Shown here: positions 52,001 to 63,500 of the stretch, one piece after another | Layout: every line of letters begins with the position of its first letter | How positions within the stretch are numbered: position 1 is the first letter of the stretch | Source of the DNA: Didymodactylos carnosus | Lineage: Eukaryota; Rotifera; Eurotatoria; Philodinida; Philodinidae | NCBI GenBank assembly: GCA_905250885.1 | Contig: CAJNOQ010000010.1 | Span: 55,419-119,418, forward strand | Direction: 5' to 3' | DNA: 64,000 nt | Position numbers and translations under genes: made by a program | Notes under the pieces: generated by a model | What the model was told of the DNA's origin: nothing | Databases searched by the model: none | Seen by the model: only the letters and a program-made list of their open reading frames with translations

Positions 52001-52407
52001 TACCCATAAAAACTATTTATACCGAAAGTACTGTAAGTAGAAATATGATATTGTCCATTTTACCAACATGATAAATGTTTTCTGTCTTTTGTTTTAGATT
52101 GTGCTTGAAAATTCACTAGATGAAAATGATAAAAATCAATTATCATTAAAATTCACAAATAAAATGACTTCACAAATAAAAAACAGTAGTCCTACTCAAG
52201 ATAAATTGTTGTTAAATTCTAATACTACATTAAAATTATACAGTGATCATAGCGATAATGAATCTGAAACAGATTTAAGAGAAAGGTAGGTATATTTTTT
52301 CGTTAACAGAACTATTTTTTAAAGATGTTTTATGTTCTTGTAGATTATTACGTGAAAAAGCTCTAAAATCCATGCGAAATAAAAAATTCGACAAAGATGA
52401 TGAATGA
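46034..52407 (+). CDS. SRRM1 (SRm160) splicing coactivator, 13 exons, 1,009 aa
   Basis: Serine/arginine matrix protein bridging SR proteins, snRNPs and exon-junction/3'-end factors in the nucleus. Exons: 46034-46057, 46121-46210, 46273-46395, 46452-46622, 46754-47193, 47254-47770, 48007-48817, 48882-48987, 50147-50274, 51598-51878, 51946-52032, 52098-52285, 52344-52407; phases close at 3,030 nt. The N-terminal PWI domain is textbook: TDAGFFKGTSADQDSRF, NKQKKLLKQMKF, KPWITKR, EDDVVIEFVFNQLE, INLTGFLGG. The middle is a long RS/K/E-rich disordered tract (RSSSSSRSSS near residue 650). The C-terminal box ending LLREKALKSMR matches the vertebrate SRRM1 end, so the gene is full length. Introns 8 (1.16 kb) and 9 (1.32 kb) are far longer than the rest; intron 9 hosts a foldback element. 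Confidence 0.95.
50494..51143. mobile_element. Foldback element E in SRRM1 intron 9
   Basis: Arms 50494-50600 and 51037-51143 are inverted copies and are themselves built of tandem sub-repeats of about 36 bp around GAACGTGAACGCTAAAGTAC. The right arm has two clear units (both with AACGTACTTTAGCGTTC), and the left arm has more degraded ones. Sub-repeated arms are the hallmark of classical Foldback-type elements. The spacer (about 435 bp) contains a 61-codon frame at 50670-50855 with several Cys residues (CPKW, CMVCKE) and no recognised family. Confidence 0.75.
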
Positions 52408-53250
52408 ATAGTACAATAAGAATGATGTAACAATGATGTACACGAATATTTTGTTTTATTAAAAAAAAATGTGATTGAATGAATAAAATGGTTGATCATT
52501 ACTAACTTTGATATCTAACAAATAAAAATACTCATAATCTTTATTTGTTTAATAATTTTTGTTTTTGTCTTTTTTGTATCTTTTCAAAAAAGAGATTTTT
52601 TTCCAAGAAACTGATACTATACAATATTGTATATTTATGTTTGAGTATATATTCCATTTGTTTGTTTGTGTGCATTTACCAATGTTATTGTTGAATTTTA
52701 TTTTCACTTCAACTAAATGTTTTATCTTTTTGTTTGGAATGATTAATTAGGCGAAAACTACTTTTGTTTTATTGTTATTTTTTGCATGTATAGTCAAGAA
52801 TTCAGAACAAATAAAAATGAAATAAAATCATCATATGCAATTCATGTCGGACTATATTTGTATATATAGAGAATAAAAAGAACGTCAGAAACAAGTCAAT
52901 TGTCTAAAGAAAAGGCATTTAACAATGAGATTCGTTCAAATTTTTATTAAATCCTTTTATAACGTTTAAATGAAAGTGTCGAATAAATCTTAGATCAATC
53001 TTCCTTCTTCTGCTCCGTAGAACTATTAGATGTTTTTTAAAAAAAAGTTTTACTCGAGATCATCAGATGATGACCTTGAGAGAAGAATAAATCAGATGAT
53101 TTTTCTTTAGTGTCTATGTTTGTTATGAAAAACATTTCTAGAAAATCTATTTTAGAACTAATGAATTATAAGATAGACTAATTAAATCTAATGGGTGTCA
53201 GTTATTACCATATAAACGATTTTTTTTTTTTGATATTTGTCATACATAAG
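52408..53250. other. Spacer between convergent SRRM1 and SLC45 genes
   Basis: 843 bp between the two stop codons, AT-rich. Apart from poly(A)-like hexamers nothing was recognised. Confidence 0.5.
52482..52487 (+). promoter_or_regulatory. Candidate poly(A) signal of SRRM1
   Basis: AATAAA 75 bp after the SRRM1 stop codon; another lies near 52521. Confidence 0.4.
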
Positions 53251-56200
53251 CTATAAATATAATACTTGAGTCGCTGATAACGCACCGCATGTGCTTAGAA
53301 GAGCGGCAACAATAGTAACAATCCTAGTTGATCCAGCTAAATGTATCAGCGTTCCCATTGTCGATGATAAACATAATTGGGCTAAAAAGACCATTGAACT
53401 AATAATGGCCACATCCGTTCCAATTCCTCGTACTTGGGTGTTTGAATGTTTAGTCAATTTTCCAAACTAAATAGAAACAATAATTATTAATATATTAGAT
53501 CAAACGATCATTTATCAAAAAATATGAAAAAATGTCAGTGCTTGAGATGCTAAATATAGAATTACAATGTTCAAAAAATGTTTTCTTTTATATTTAAAAT
53601 ATTATAGAATATATTATACAAACCACGTCCGAATTGTGATATTTTGATATTAATAAATAAGGAATTGTGAACAATGTTGCATAAAGTACACCTGTTACAC
53701 CAGACAAAATAACAACAGCCACCCGATGACGTAATATCCCCATTAGAATCATTCCAACTGAATAAATTAATTGAGATGCAATATAGACACGCTTTATACC
53801 TAAAACTCAAAAACTTCCTAGTGTCAAAAATTAAAAATAATTATTTCCTGTGTTATATTATTAAAATAAAATGACAAATTTGCACTTTTACTCATTTATT
53901 CTTTTTTTATACGTAGTTTTGAGTTCGAATAAAATCTCTGTTGATTAACATTGATTAGAAGGAATATTGTTTTATTCAGAAGAAAAAAAAACTCCGAAGT
54001 TTATTGTAAAATAATAGCTGTCAAAAATGTAAAAACTCACCAAAATAATTGCTTAATTTTTGGATATTAAATGAATATAATGAACAAGATATTGAGTAAA
54101 CAGACATTGACCAACTTCCCCATCGTACACCATCCTGGTATAAAATTCTAGAAGGATGATGTTGATCAGCTTTTGGATTTCCACCTAAATGAAGATAATG
54201 TTATATATATATATGTAAAGTATTACATCTTTTCTAATAATCTTACCAAAAACTGCTTGTCCTACAAAATCTGTAAAATAAAGTGAATACGATACTAATG
54301 CCTAAATAAAATTATGATTATTTTAAAGAAAGAATAATATTTTTCATATTCCATACCATCCAACAAAAGAAATTTGTTAAACATAACCATCTCAAAGATG
54401 ATGGCATATAAATAATTGAACATAAATAATCGGTATAAGAAACTTTCATTCTCTCAGCAGAAATTGTTGATATTATATCATTATTTATTTCGGATGAATT
54501 TTGTTTTTTTATTCTTCTATAAAAATCGTCATACACATCTGTTGCAGAAAAATCATCATAACTAAGACTTGTTGCACTTGCGTAAGATACAAGAAATTGA
54601 CGTGAACTTGAAATTGGTAAACATGGTAAAACATCATCGGGTTCGGGACTAGCTGTCAGTGTTACAAACATACATATAATATAGATTACCCAAACAATTG
54701 TAAACAAGACATGAACATGATCACCGAGAAATGTAGTCAAAAATGTTTTTTCCCATGGAATTCCTCCCATAAAATAACCTAAACTTCCACCTAATCCAGC
54801 CTGATGACGAAGAAATTTTCATTTAAATACGAAAATAATTAGAATTTCACTTACCATCATTGTAAACATTGTTAAACCGAATGAATGTTGCTCTGGACTA
54901 GTGACATCTAGAAGATAAGCTCTACTTGGACTTTGACATGCATCACAATCTAAATCAAGTAATAATACGCCTAAAATAGTTAATGTTGCTCCATATTTGT
55001 GATTTGATAATGGTCGATTTGAATAAATAATTTCATTTAAACTACTGTTCGTTCGATTGTCTGTTACATTCAGAAAATAACTATCAGTATAGTTATCACC
55101 TAAGAGTTTTCCAATTATTTTACCTGGAATAGAAATTTACGTTATACAGTTAAACTTATACTAACTTCTACTTGGTTTTAGATGAGAAAATACGGTTTTA
55201 AGATATTAAGTCAAAAAGGTATAGCTACTATACGTGGAAAATATGAGAGTCTATAAGCTTTAAAAAGTACGTAGAACGTTCAAAAAGTTACCGGATTGAT
55301 CTTTTTTTAAAAATACAAAAAGCTTTGCAATGCCAATCTTTTTGCAAAAGATACATTTTGGAATTCTCTACAAAAAACATTGAGCATTTTGCTATAAAGT
55401 GTATCTTTATATCTGGTCAAGTGCTTTAAAAGAAAACTTGAATACTCTAAAAAGTGCATTACAGTTTTGCCCTTTTTAGATCTTCTCACTATTATTCGTA
55501 TAACGTTCCACTCTTACATTTTGTAGCAAAACGCTCAATATGTTTTTTTTGTAGAAAATTTCAAAACACATCTTTTGCAAAAAAGATTGGTTCTTGGGAA
55601 TGAAAGAAAAAAAATTATGAACAAAATACTGAGTGCTATTTAATCTGCACCACTTGATCCAATGTGATCTAAAAAAATTGTTATTCTAGCACAAAAATGT
55701 TTGATCGATCAAAGCTCGTAATGTCTATGAATAGAGGATTGTATGACCTATAAACAGGCAACAAGTCCAACACTGTAATGCCTTTTACTTTTTTAAAATA
55801 AAATCAATCAGCGAACTTTTTGAACGCTCTACGCATGTAGTTTTCAGTTTTCTTCTGTATTGTTCAAATTTGAACAAAACACGTTTGAAAAAAGAATGGC
55901 TATCTATTTTTTACTAACCGTTTGACACTAATAACAGACCAGTTAATATCCCAATTGAATATAATAATATAAATGGACGTCTTCTCCCGATGGATGTCTT
56001 ACATTTGTCGCTTAAGCTACCAAGAGCAGGTACAAGAAAAAAGCCAATTAATGGGGATAAACACCATGAAAATGTCATAAACATGACAGGCATACCAATT
56101 GTAAGTAATATAGGACTCACAAATGCCGTTTCAGCAGCATAACAAAATTCAATTCCACAAACAACGGCACTTAAACGAATTAATTCTAACTTCGTTTTAT

Positions 56201-56276
56201 ATTTGGGTTTTGTTTCAAATGAAAATTGTTGAAAATGATTCAATTTTCGTTGAATTTTATTATATAATGCATACAT
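53251..56276 (-). CDS. SLC45-family transporter, 7 exons, 553 aa
   Basis: Twelve-helix major-facilitator protein of the proton-coupled sugar transporter family that includes SLC45A1-A4 and plant sucrose carriers. Exons 55919-56276, 54855-55123, 54357-54800, 54247-54301, 54041-54184, 53624-53799, 53251-53466 give 1,662 nt in frame. The N-terminal half shows the family signatures ELIRLSAVVCGIEFCYAAE, MTFSWCLSPLIGF, GSLSDKCKTSIGRRRP (RxGRRRP after helix 3) and LLLDLDCDACQSPSRA. A hydrophilic loop with Ser/Asp-rich sequence lies between helices 6 and 7. The C-terminal half has YFTDFVGQAVFGG and FGKLTKHSNTQ.RGIGTD. The donor after exon 6 is an unusual GTTTGT. Substrate cannot be told from sequence. 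Intron 1 (795 bp) contains a foldback element. Confidence 0.92.
55262..55842. mobile_element. Foldback element F in SLC45 intron 1
   Basis: Nested inverted repeats. An outer pair is at 55262-55310 and 55797-55842 (ACGTAGAACGTTCAAAAAGTT against AACTTTTTGAACGCTCTACG). An inner pair of about 60 bp is at 55333-55393 and 55525-55590 (CCAATCTTTTTGCAAAAGAT against its complement, then CTACAAAAAACAT). No coding frame; the intron splice sites are untouched. Confidence 0.75.
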
Positions 56277-57572
56277 CTTTTATTCTGTTTAAAAACATTC
56301 AAGTAATCGTGATAGACTATCTAAACTTCTCGTAAGTTTCTTGTTTTTTCCTTGATATATATATAACATAAATGAAGAATTTAATTGAATTAATAAGTGT
56401 ATTGAATAGAACAATTTATTTTTGTTAGAACATATCTATTTCTAATATTTATCTTATAAACATCAAAAAACAAAAAAAAAAAATATATAAAAACAATTAA
56501 TTTCCATTTGAACGTTTCGTTGATTTCATGAGAATGACAGGTATTAACAAAAAAAGAAAGAAAACTATCGTGATGTACCGAGTTTTATCATTTCATTTTC
56601 TTAGTGGTGGATGATCTTTTTTTCTTCTTTGAAAAATAAAAGAATCAAAAAATATCTATGAACGAGTAACACGCAATTCAGATCATATAACCATGCATAT
56701 AGTTGGATTTGAATTGGAGTTTTCTGTTTCACGTTTGTCATTGTAATTCTTTGACATTGAGATTTTTCTCCGATATACGTGAGCGACTAAATTAATTGAA
56801 AAAACAAACTCAGAAAAAACATGAACTAAGGAGCCAGTGATAATTTCTTTTCTTATTTTATTATATGTTCATCACAATCAAATCTCATTAAAAGTCTCCA
56901 GAGATGATCACAATCAGCATTATTAGTCGTTCCCTCTTCTCAACAGACACTTGAAATAAAAACAATAAGCTTCCAAAAAAATGTTCGCCTTCTTTCTTGA
57001 AGGTTGAAGGACTCTTAAGAATTTTCTAAATTACACGTTCAAACTTGATTACGTTTGTCTCAAAGTGACAGGGTTTAGCACAAGTAATCAGTTTCTTTAT
57101 TGATAAAAGATGGTAGCATCATTCTACATGGATAATTCGAACAATTATTTGTTATATTTTGTTGCCATTTTTTGATAACGGATAGACAGATAATATCATT
57201 CAACTGTAGAATAGAACCTTGGTTATACATTTCCATATAGCTGAGAGTTAACCGCCAATACTCCTCCTCTTCTTTTCTTTCTCATAAATGTTACAATCCA
57301 TCTCCGCCTGTTGATAAAAAAGAAAAAGGAAAGAGATACTTTTTGGTTATATCGATCATATTAAGATGAAAGACATTGGTTAACTGCAAAATAGAAATAA
57401 TTAAGTAATTAAACAAGATGGCAAAAAAAACATTAGCCACCAAAATGTATATAGAAATATATTTTTCTTTTGAAAAGAACGTAACGGGAGAAAAAAAATT
57501 GAATAGTGACCGCACGATACTAAGTTTCGTTTGTTTACTTCCAGCCGATGGAACAATGATCGGGTGGGAAGT
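56277..57572. other. Divergent upstream region of SLC45 and collagen
   Basis: 1.3 kb shared between two genes transcribed away from each other, so it should contain both promoters. AT-rich, with no repeat or RNA gene recognised. Confidence 0.5.
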
Positions 57573-60500
57573 ATGAAGAAATTTTTTCTAATAATACTCA
57601 TAGTGCACACTGGAATATTGACCTTGGATGCTGCACCAAATGACGATCGACGTAAGCATCAATGGGTCTCGATCTGCAATAGATGACAGAGATATAAACG
57701 AATTAAATGATTCTAACATTTTTATTTTAACTATTTGAACTTTCATCAGAAAAAATTGATCTGTAAATCATTGCAAAGTCTTTTTTTATTTTTCAGGAAG
57801 AGTACGCCGTCCCGCTGATCAAGTACGTATCTCGATACTTCTTTTACGTTGAGCTATGTCATATAGTTCAAGATTATTACAAATTACAGTTTATTCAAAA
57901 GTTATTTGTATTGTAAACATGAAATTTTTACCAGAACAATGAGGAAAATTTACAGTATACACTTGCAGTATGTTTAAAATTAACTGTTAGTTAAAACTGT
58001 TCCTTAAAGCTTAGAAGACATTACATTCCAACCAAATATCTAACTACACTATGCACGGTTTAACCTGTGGAGGAAAATTGGTGTTTAAGAGCTTTATAAC
58101 ATTATTCCGTCTATTTGCTCAATCATGTACATGTTTTACCTTTGACTTTAGGAAGAAGACGAAGCAGAGTCTACTATAGTTGATCCGCCGGTATGTATGC
58201 AATCGTGTCTTTCTTAAGATGTAAAATTAACAGTTATTTTGCTTTTTTAGAGCGGTTCGCCCGTAAGAATGTGTACTTTTATTCATCACTTTCGATAAAC
58301 ATTACAATTTTAGACGACTGACAATGATCGTGGCTTGAAAAGTGGAGGATGGATAGGTGGAATGTCTGCGGGGATCCCAGGAGCACCAGGACAACGTAAA
58401 GTTGAATCATCTTTGTAGAAAAATATATTATTTGTCATTGAATTAATATTCCTTTTTCTTTAGGTGGCCCAATGGGTCCACTTGGTATGTTATTTTTTAC
58501 GTTGAGTATATTGAACTGAAAAAAACCTATTTCGCTACTAATTTTAGGATCGTTGGGCCCTCCTGGACCTCCAGGAGCAAGAGGAGAAAGTGGAATACCC
58601 GGTGATTCGGGACCACCTGGACCGCCTGGACCAGGCGGCCCACCGGGGCCGAGTGGAAGCCTGGTATGTTTCCAATTTCTCCTGACAACACTTCTATGTT
58701 TTTGATATCTCTGAGTGTCATGAAAATCGCACTCACGAGGGAACTTTCCCAGATGATACGTTCCATTTCAAATGATTTATATAGCGATCAATAGAGGACA
58801 GGATCCTAGTAAAATCTTTAAAAGGATTTGATTTTTGTCGCTTCTTTGAAAAGTTATGAATTTTTTGTTGACCTGTCCCAGGGGGCCCAGTAACAGTAAA
58901 AAATTCATAACTCGGCCAAAACATTGAGATAAGGACTGAAATTTTCTCCTGTAGCTGTGCTAGGAGTCTGTTAGTAGTACAGAAAGTGTCTGCCTTCTAG
59001 TTCTAAAATATAGACTGACAATATAACTAGAAATGGCGTCGCTAGCAGTCGATTAACACGTCGTTCACAAGAATGTTTACACCGTATAACTAGAGTCCTT
59101 CACTGTGTCCCTTGAAAAATGCCTTTTTACCATTAACAAAGCGTTTTATCAGCGTATATTAGAAAATGTCAATTTTTAGCTGATTACCATTAGGATTTTG
59201 TTTTTATTAATGTTTAACTTCAGTTTTTTTAAAATCCAGTTCATAGAACCAATCATTTGGAGTATAGTACTAGCCTTAGTTCCAATTTCAGTATTGAGAA
59301 CCGCTTCGACGTTTTGTACATTTGTGAAAGAGCATTTGTAAGTTTTCGATGAGAAGGAAATCAGTGTTATTAATGAAGTTACAAAAAAATGATAAGCCGT
59401 TTTTTAACCGTCAGTTAAAGAGTAAACGCCATCGTTCTTCCCCTTCCGCTATTAGTTTCCAGTCAGTAATAGTATAGAACTAAATTGGAACTTTTCTATT
59501 TTTAGGGTGAACCTGGTCGTGAAGGTCCTTCAGGTATACATAGGCAAAGCTTGCGAAAATTTTAATTTAATTTCTTGCTTATCTTTATTTTAGGTCCACC
59601 TGGTCCTCCTGGTCCACCGGGATCTCGCGGCCAAATTGGCAGTAGTGGATTGCCTGGAGCAAAAGGACATCTTGTAAGTCGCTGGAATTCTGCATTAACT
59701 GTTTTTGAAATAAACTTTGAATGTTTTGTGTTGTCAGGGATGGCCCGGCGCTCCTGGCGAAAAAGGTACGTATTTTTGCTAGACTTTCCAACGAGTTGAA
59801 TTTATCATAATGCTCAGTACTCAGCTGAGATAATATCAGACTAAAATTCACGTTCATTTCCACACAGTATGAAGGTCTACGAGAGTCAGACAGATCTAGT
59901 ATAATGAACTTCAATGTTTTCTAAAAAGCATTTGCTACCGTCTGTTTTTAGGTGATAAAGGTTCACTTGGTGAAGCCGGTCCCATTGGAACAACTGGACA
60001 AGCTGGTCCAATTGGTCAAGCAGGAGCAAGAGTAAGTTTTATTTCTAATTTAAAAAAGTTTCTTACTCTTTTTATTTTCATGTCTATTTAACCAGGGTCC
60101 ACCCGGAGAACGCGGACGTCCAGGAAGCAGTGGACCTATAGGTCCTCGAGGAGCAGGTAGGCAGCTGTCTAACTTAACGATTATGTCAATTTGATCAGGA
60201 TTGCTTCTGTTAATCTTTTATAGATGGACAACCTGGAGGGTGAGTCAGACGTACTGAATTCATTTCGCTCCAGTTCATGAAACTGTCTTTAGTTTCCGTT
60301 GTTCATTTCATTACACTAACGAATTTTCTTTTTTTAAGTATTGGACCACCTGGACCTGTAGGGAGCCAAGGGGCACCAGGATTTCCAGGTGCTACAGGAG
60401 CAAAAGGTAACTTTTAGTGACTTTTTGTACAGTCTCGATCTGTTTGTTATTTGAAAACCTTGACTATAAGATATTAGTGACTGTTCAATATATTATCACA

Positions 60501-63500
60501 CTTGCTTCTTTTTAATTCCGTCATTTTCATCCTGATTTTTCTTTTAGGGGAAGTTGGGCAACCAGGAAGTCGTGGTCCAGGTTAGAGAGACTGCACGAGT
60601 CAATTTTTCGAAGTTAAAACGCATTTTCCTTTTTGTTTTCAGCCGGAAGTCAAGGTCCTAGGTAAAATCATATTCAATAAGCATTTACTGTTATTTGCTT
60701 GACTGTGTATGTTACAATATTTCAGAGGCGAACCAGGAAGTAATGGAGCAACCGGATTGCCAGGCCCGCAGGTTTGTCATCGATCTTAACTTTTAGCCTA
60801 TTATCTTAGTCTGTCAAGTAGGATACTATTTTTGTGGTACTTCTATCATAGGGTCAGCCAGGTACAAATGGAGAACAAGGGGCAAAAGGTAAGAATTAAT
60901 TTGAAACTACAAATGCCTATTGTTATTTATTTTTGAATATTACTGTTTATAGGATCGACAGGCGAAGCTGGAATTCCGGGCTCGCGTAAGTATTTTACAT
61001 TAATTATGTTTAGAAATAAATGTATAGCGATGCATGAGTCTGTTGACTTATGACTATTTTATTGTTAATTCAAATGTTTTTCAGCTAGTTTCATAAGCTA
61101 CTTTTTGTTGACGATTAACAGTATCTAAATCTCTTGACTAAATAAATTTATTATTTGTATCAACATTTTTAGCTGGTGGTATAGGGCCGCCCGGAGGACC
61201 AGGTCAATCGGGTGAACAAGGAAATCCAGGGATCAGAGGCTCGCCCGTATGTATGAAGGACTTATCTCTGGTGTCAATGAAATTTAGTTGTTCTTTATTC
61301 ATTAAGGGACCGCCAGGTGGACCAGGAATAAAAGGAGACTCTGGTAAGTGGCCTTTTTTATGTAAAAGATTGAATCTAACGCTAGCTACAATTTTCATGT
61401 GGTTCTAGGAGTTATGGGTCCGACTGGTCCTAGGTATTAAATCAAACAGTTTTGATGAATTAATTTAATTTCGAGATTTTTTTAGAGGTGAGGTGGGACC
61501 AAGTGGCAGTCCAGGGGAGTCAGGTAGAACCGGACCGCCCGGCAGTCCCGGTGGCATTGGACCCGTAGGCCCAGCAGGAGATAGGGTGAGTTGAAATAGA
61601 AGCACAAGTCATTTCATCCTCAAACGTTAACATCTTGATATATTTGTTCTAGGGTGCTCCCGGACCGAGTGTAAGTATAAGTGCTTGTGAATGAATCCTA
61701 CTTTATATCGTTCTGATTAACGTTAATTATGATATTTTTGCATTTTATATATCTAGGGAGCACCAGGATTTCCAGGAGGTACTGGGCAGAAAGGAGCACA
61801 GGTCAGTTGATTTGAAAAAACAACTATCAAATGCAACGGTGAAAAAATTTTTTTTCTAGGGAGCGCGAGGTGAGGCCGGAAGTACGGGCGAGCGCGGCTT
61901 TCCAGGTGAAGTTGGACAAATGGGACCGAGGTAAAGTTTTTGGCACTTTCAGTTACATAATGATTTTAACGAGTGGCCCAGAAAAAAATCGAGTACTTTT
62001 CTTCTCTTTTTTATGGCACTTAAAGAAAGTCTGAAGGCTTGATTTTGAGTTCATTTAGTAGAGAATCAATCGCTCTACAAAACTCTTGAGCTGGATTTCT
62101 AAACAAGTTATTTCCCTCCAGACAGTATTTCAAACATTAATACGTGCTCAATGCTCCTACTACGATGCACAAATTTTTGTCGTTTTAAAAAACATGGACG
62201 ATCATCAAATAAAGATTAAAAAATAAAGTTTTTCATATCAAGAGATAGACACTTTTGTCCCCTATCGTCTTAGGTGGTTTTAGAGATTCCTTATATTGTA
62301 TTACCAGCTTGTAGAGGCCTAAAACTAATTTTTGGTTGTGAGTTTTGACAAGATTGAAGAAAGATTAGGTTTTAAATTCAAAACTTGATTCTGCACTAAC
62401 TAGTGTAGAATTAAATTCTCTACAAAGCCATATGATGTCGCTCGATAGACGTTTTGACGATATTCTCTCAAAACTGAACATTACCGCAGATCAGCCAGAA
62501 AAGTCCGTTTTTTCGACAATTTTTAAACTGAAGTTTTTCTCAAGAAGATTTTGTTCTAGAATTCCAAGATACAGGTCAGAAGCTGCAGAATTCTGTGGTG
62601 TATTGGAAATTCTAATGGTACCTTTTCTTGATAGTTTCTGTTTTTCCTTTATTATAGTGTCGCAATAAGAACATTGAGCATGTATTAATGTTTGAAACAC
62701 TGTCTAGAGGGAGATAACTTGTTTGGAAATCAAGCTCAAGAGTTTTGTAGAGCGATTGATTCTCTACTAAATGAACACAAAATCAAGTCTTCAAACTTTC
62801 TTTAAATGCCATAAAAAAAGAAAAGAAAAGTATTCAATTTTTTTCTGAACCACCCGTTACACCTCGCAACGATAAACTTCAAAATTGTGATTATCGTATT
62901 TCTCAGACAATTCTTGCCAAGTTTATTGACGCATTTTGTAAACTTTTTCAGAGGCTTGCCAGGTGCCGTGGGAGCACAGGGAAGACCGGGTCAGTTTCGA
63001 TGCATGATCCTCTACATAACACAGAGTGCTAGATGCTTGCCTGCACACTGGAGTTATATTATTTATTCATCTTCTTACTACATTCATACAAGTATTTTCC
63101 TAGTCAGAGAGATACTCTACTTTCTTAAAAAAGTTTGTTTCGAAAGGGAACACGATTGAAGTTATACCGACATAAAAAGATGGAGATTTGATTTGATTTC
63201 TATTCTTTTCTGGCCTTTTTCTTGAATACTACAAAGGAAAAACATCATGTCTACAATTTCTATCTTCTTCCTTCTTTGTTTACATAAAAATGATCAGTAC
63301 AACGTGGCTAGCTAACTCTGCTACCGTAACAGAGTTCCGTAATGAATTCTCTTTCTCTCTTAATCCGTGCGGATGTCTTTTGTAACTATGAAGATCATCC
63401 CTGATAAACTGCAAAAGATAGTAGAGAGCAATTGTGCAAGAGTAGAAGTGATGTTCGGTTTTGGAAAAGAGTAATGATTAATAAATTATTTATCAAATAT

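Noticed and set aside
58733-58924. Minus-strand frame containing TGPPGTGQQ
   Set aside because: A single collagen-like triplet run in a collagen intron on the wrong strand; no repeat structure and no splice context.
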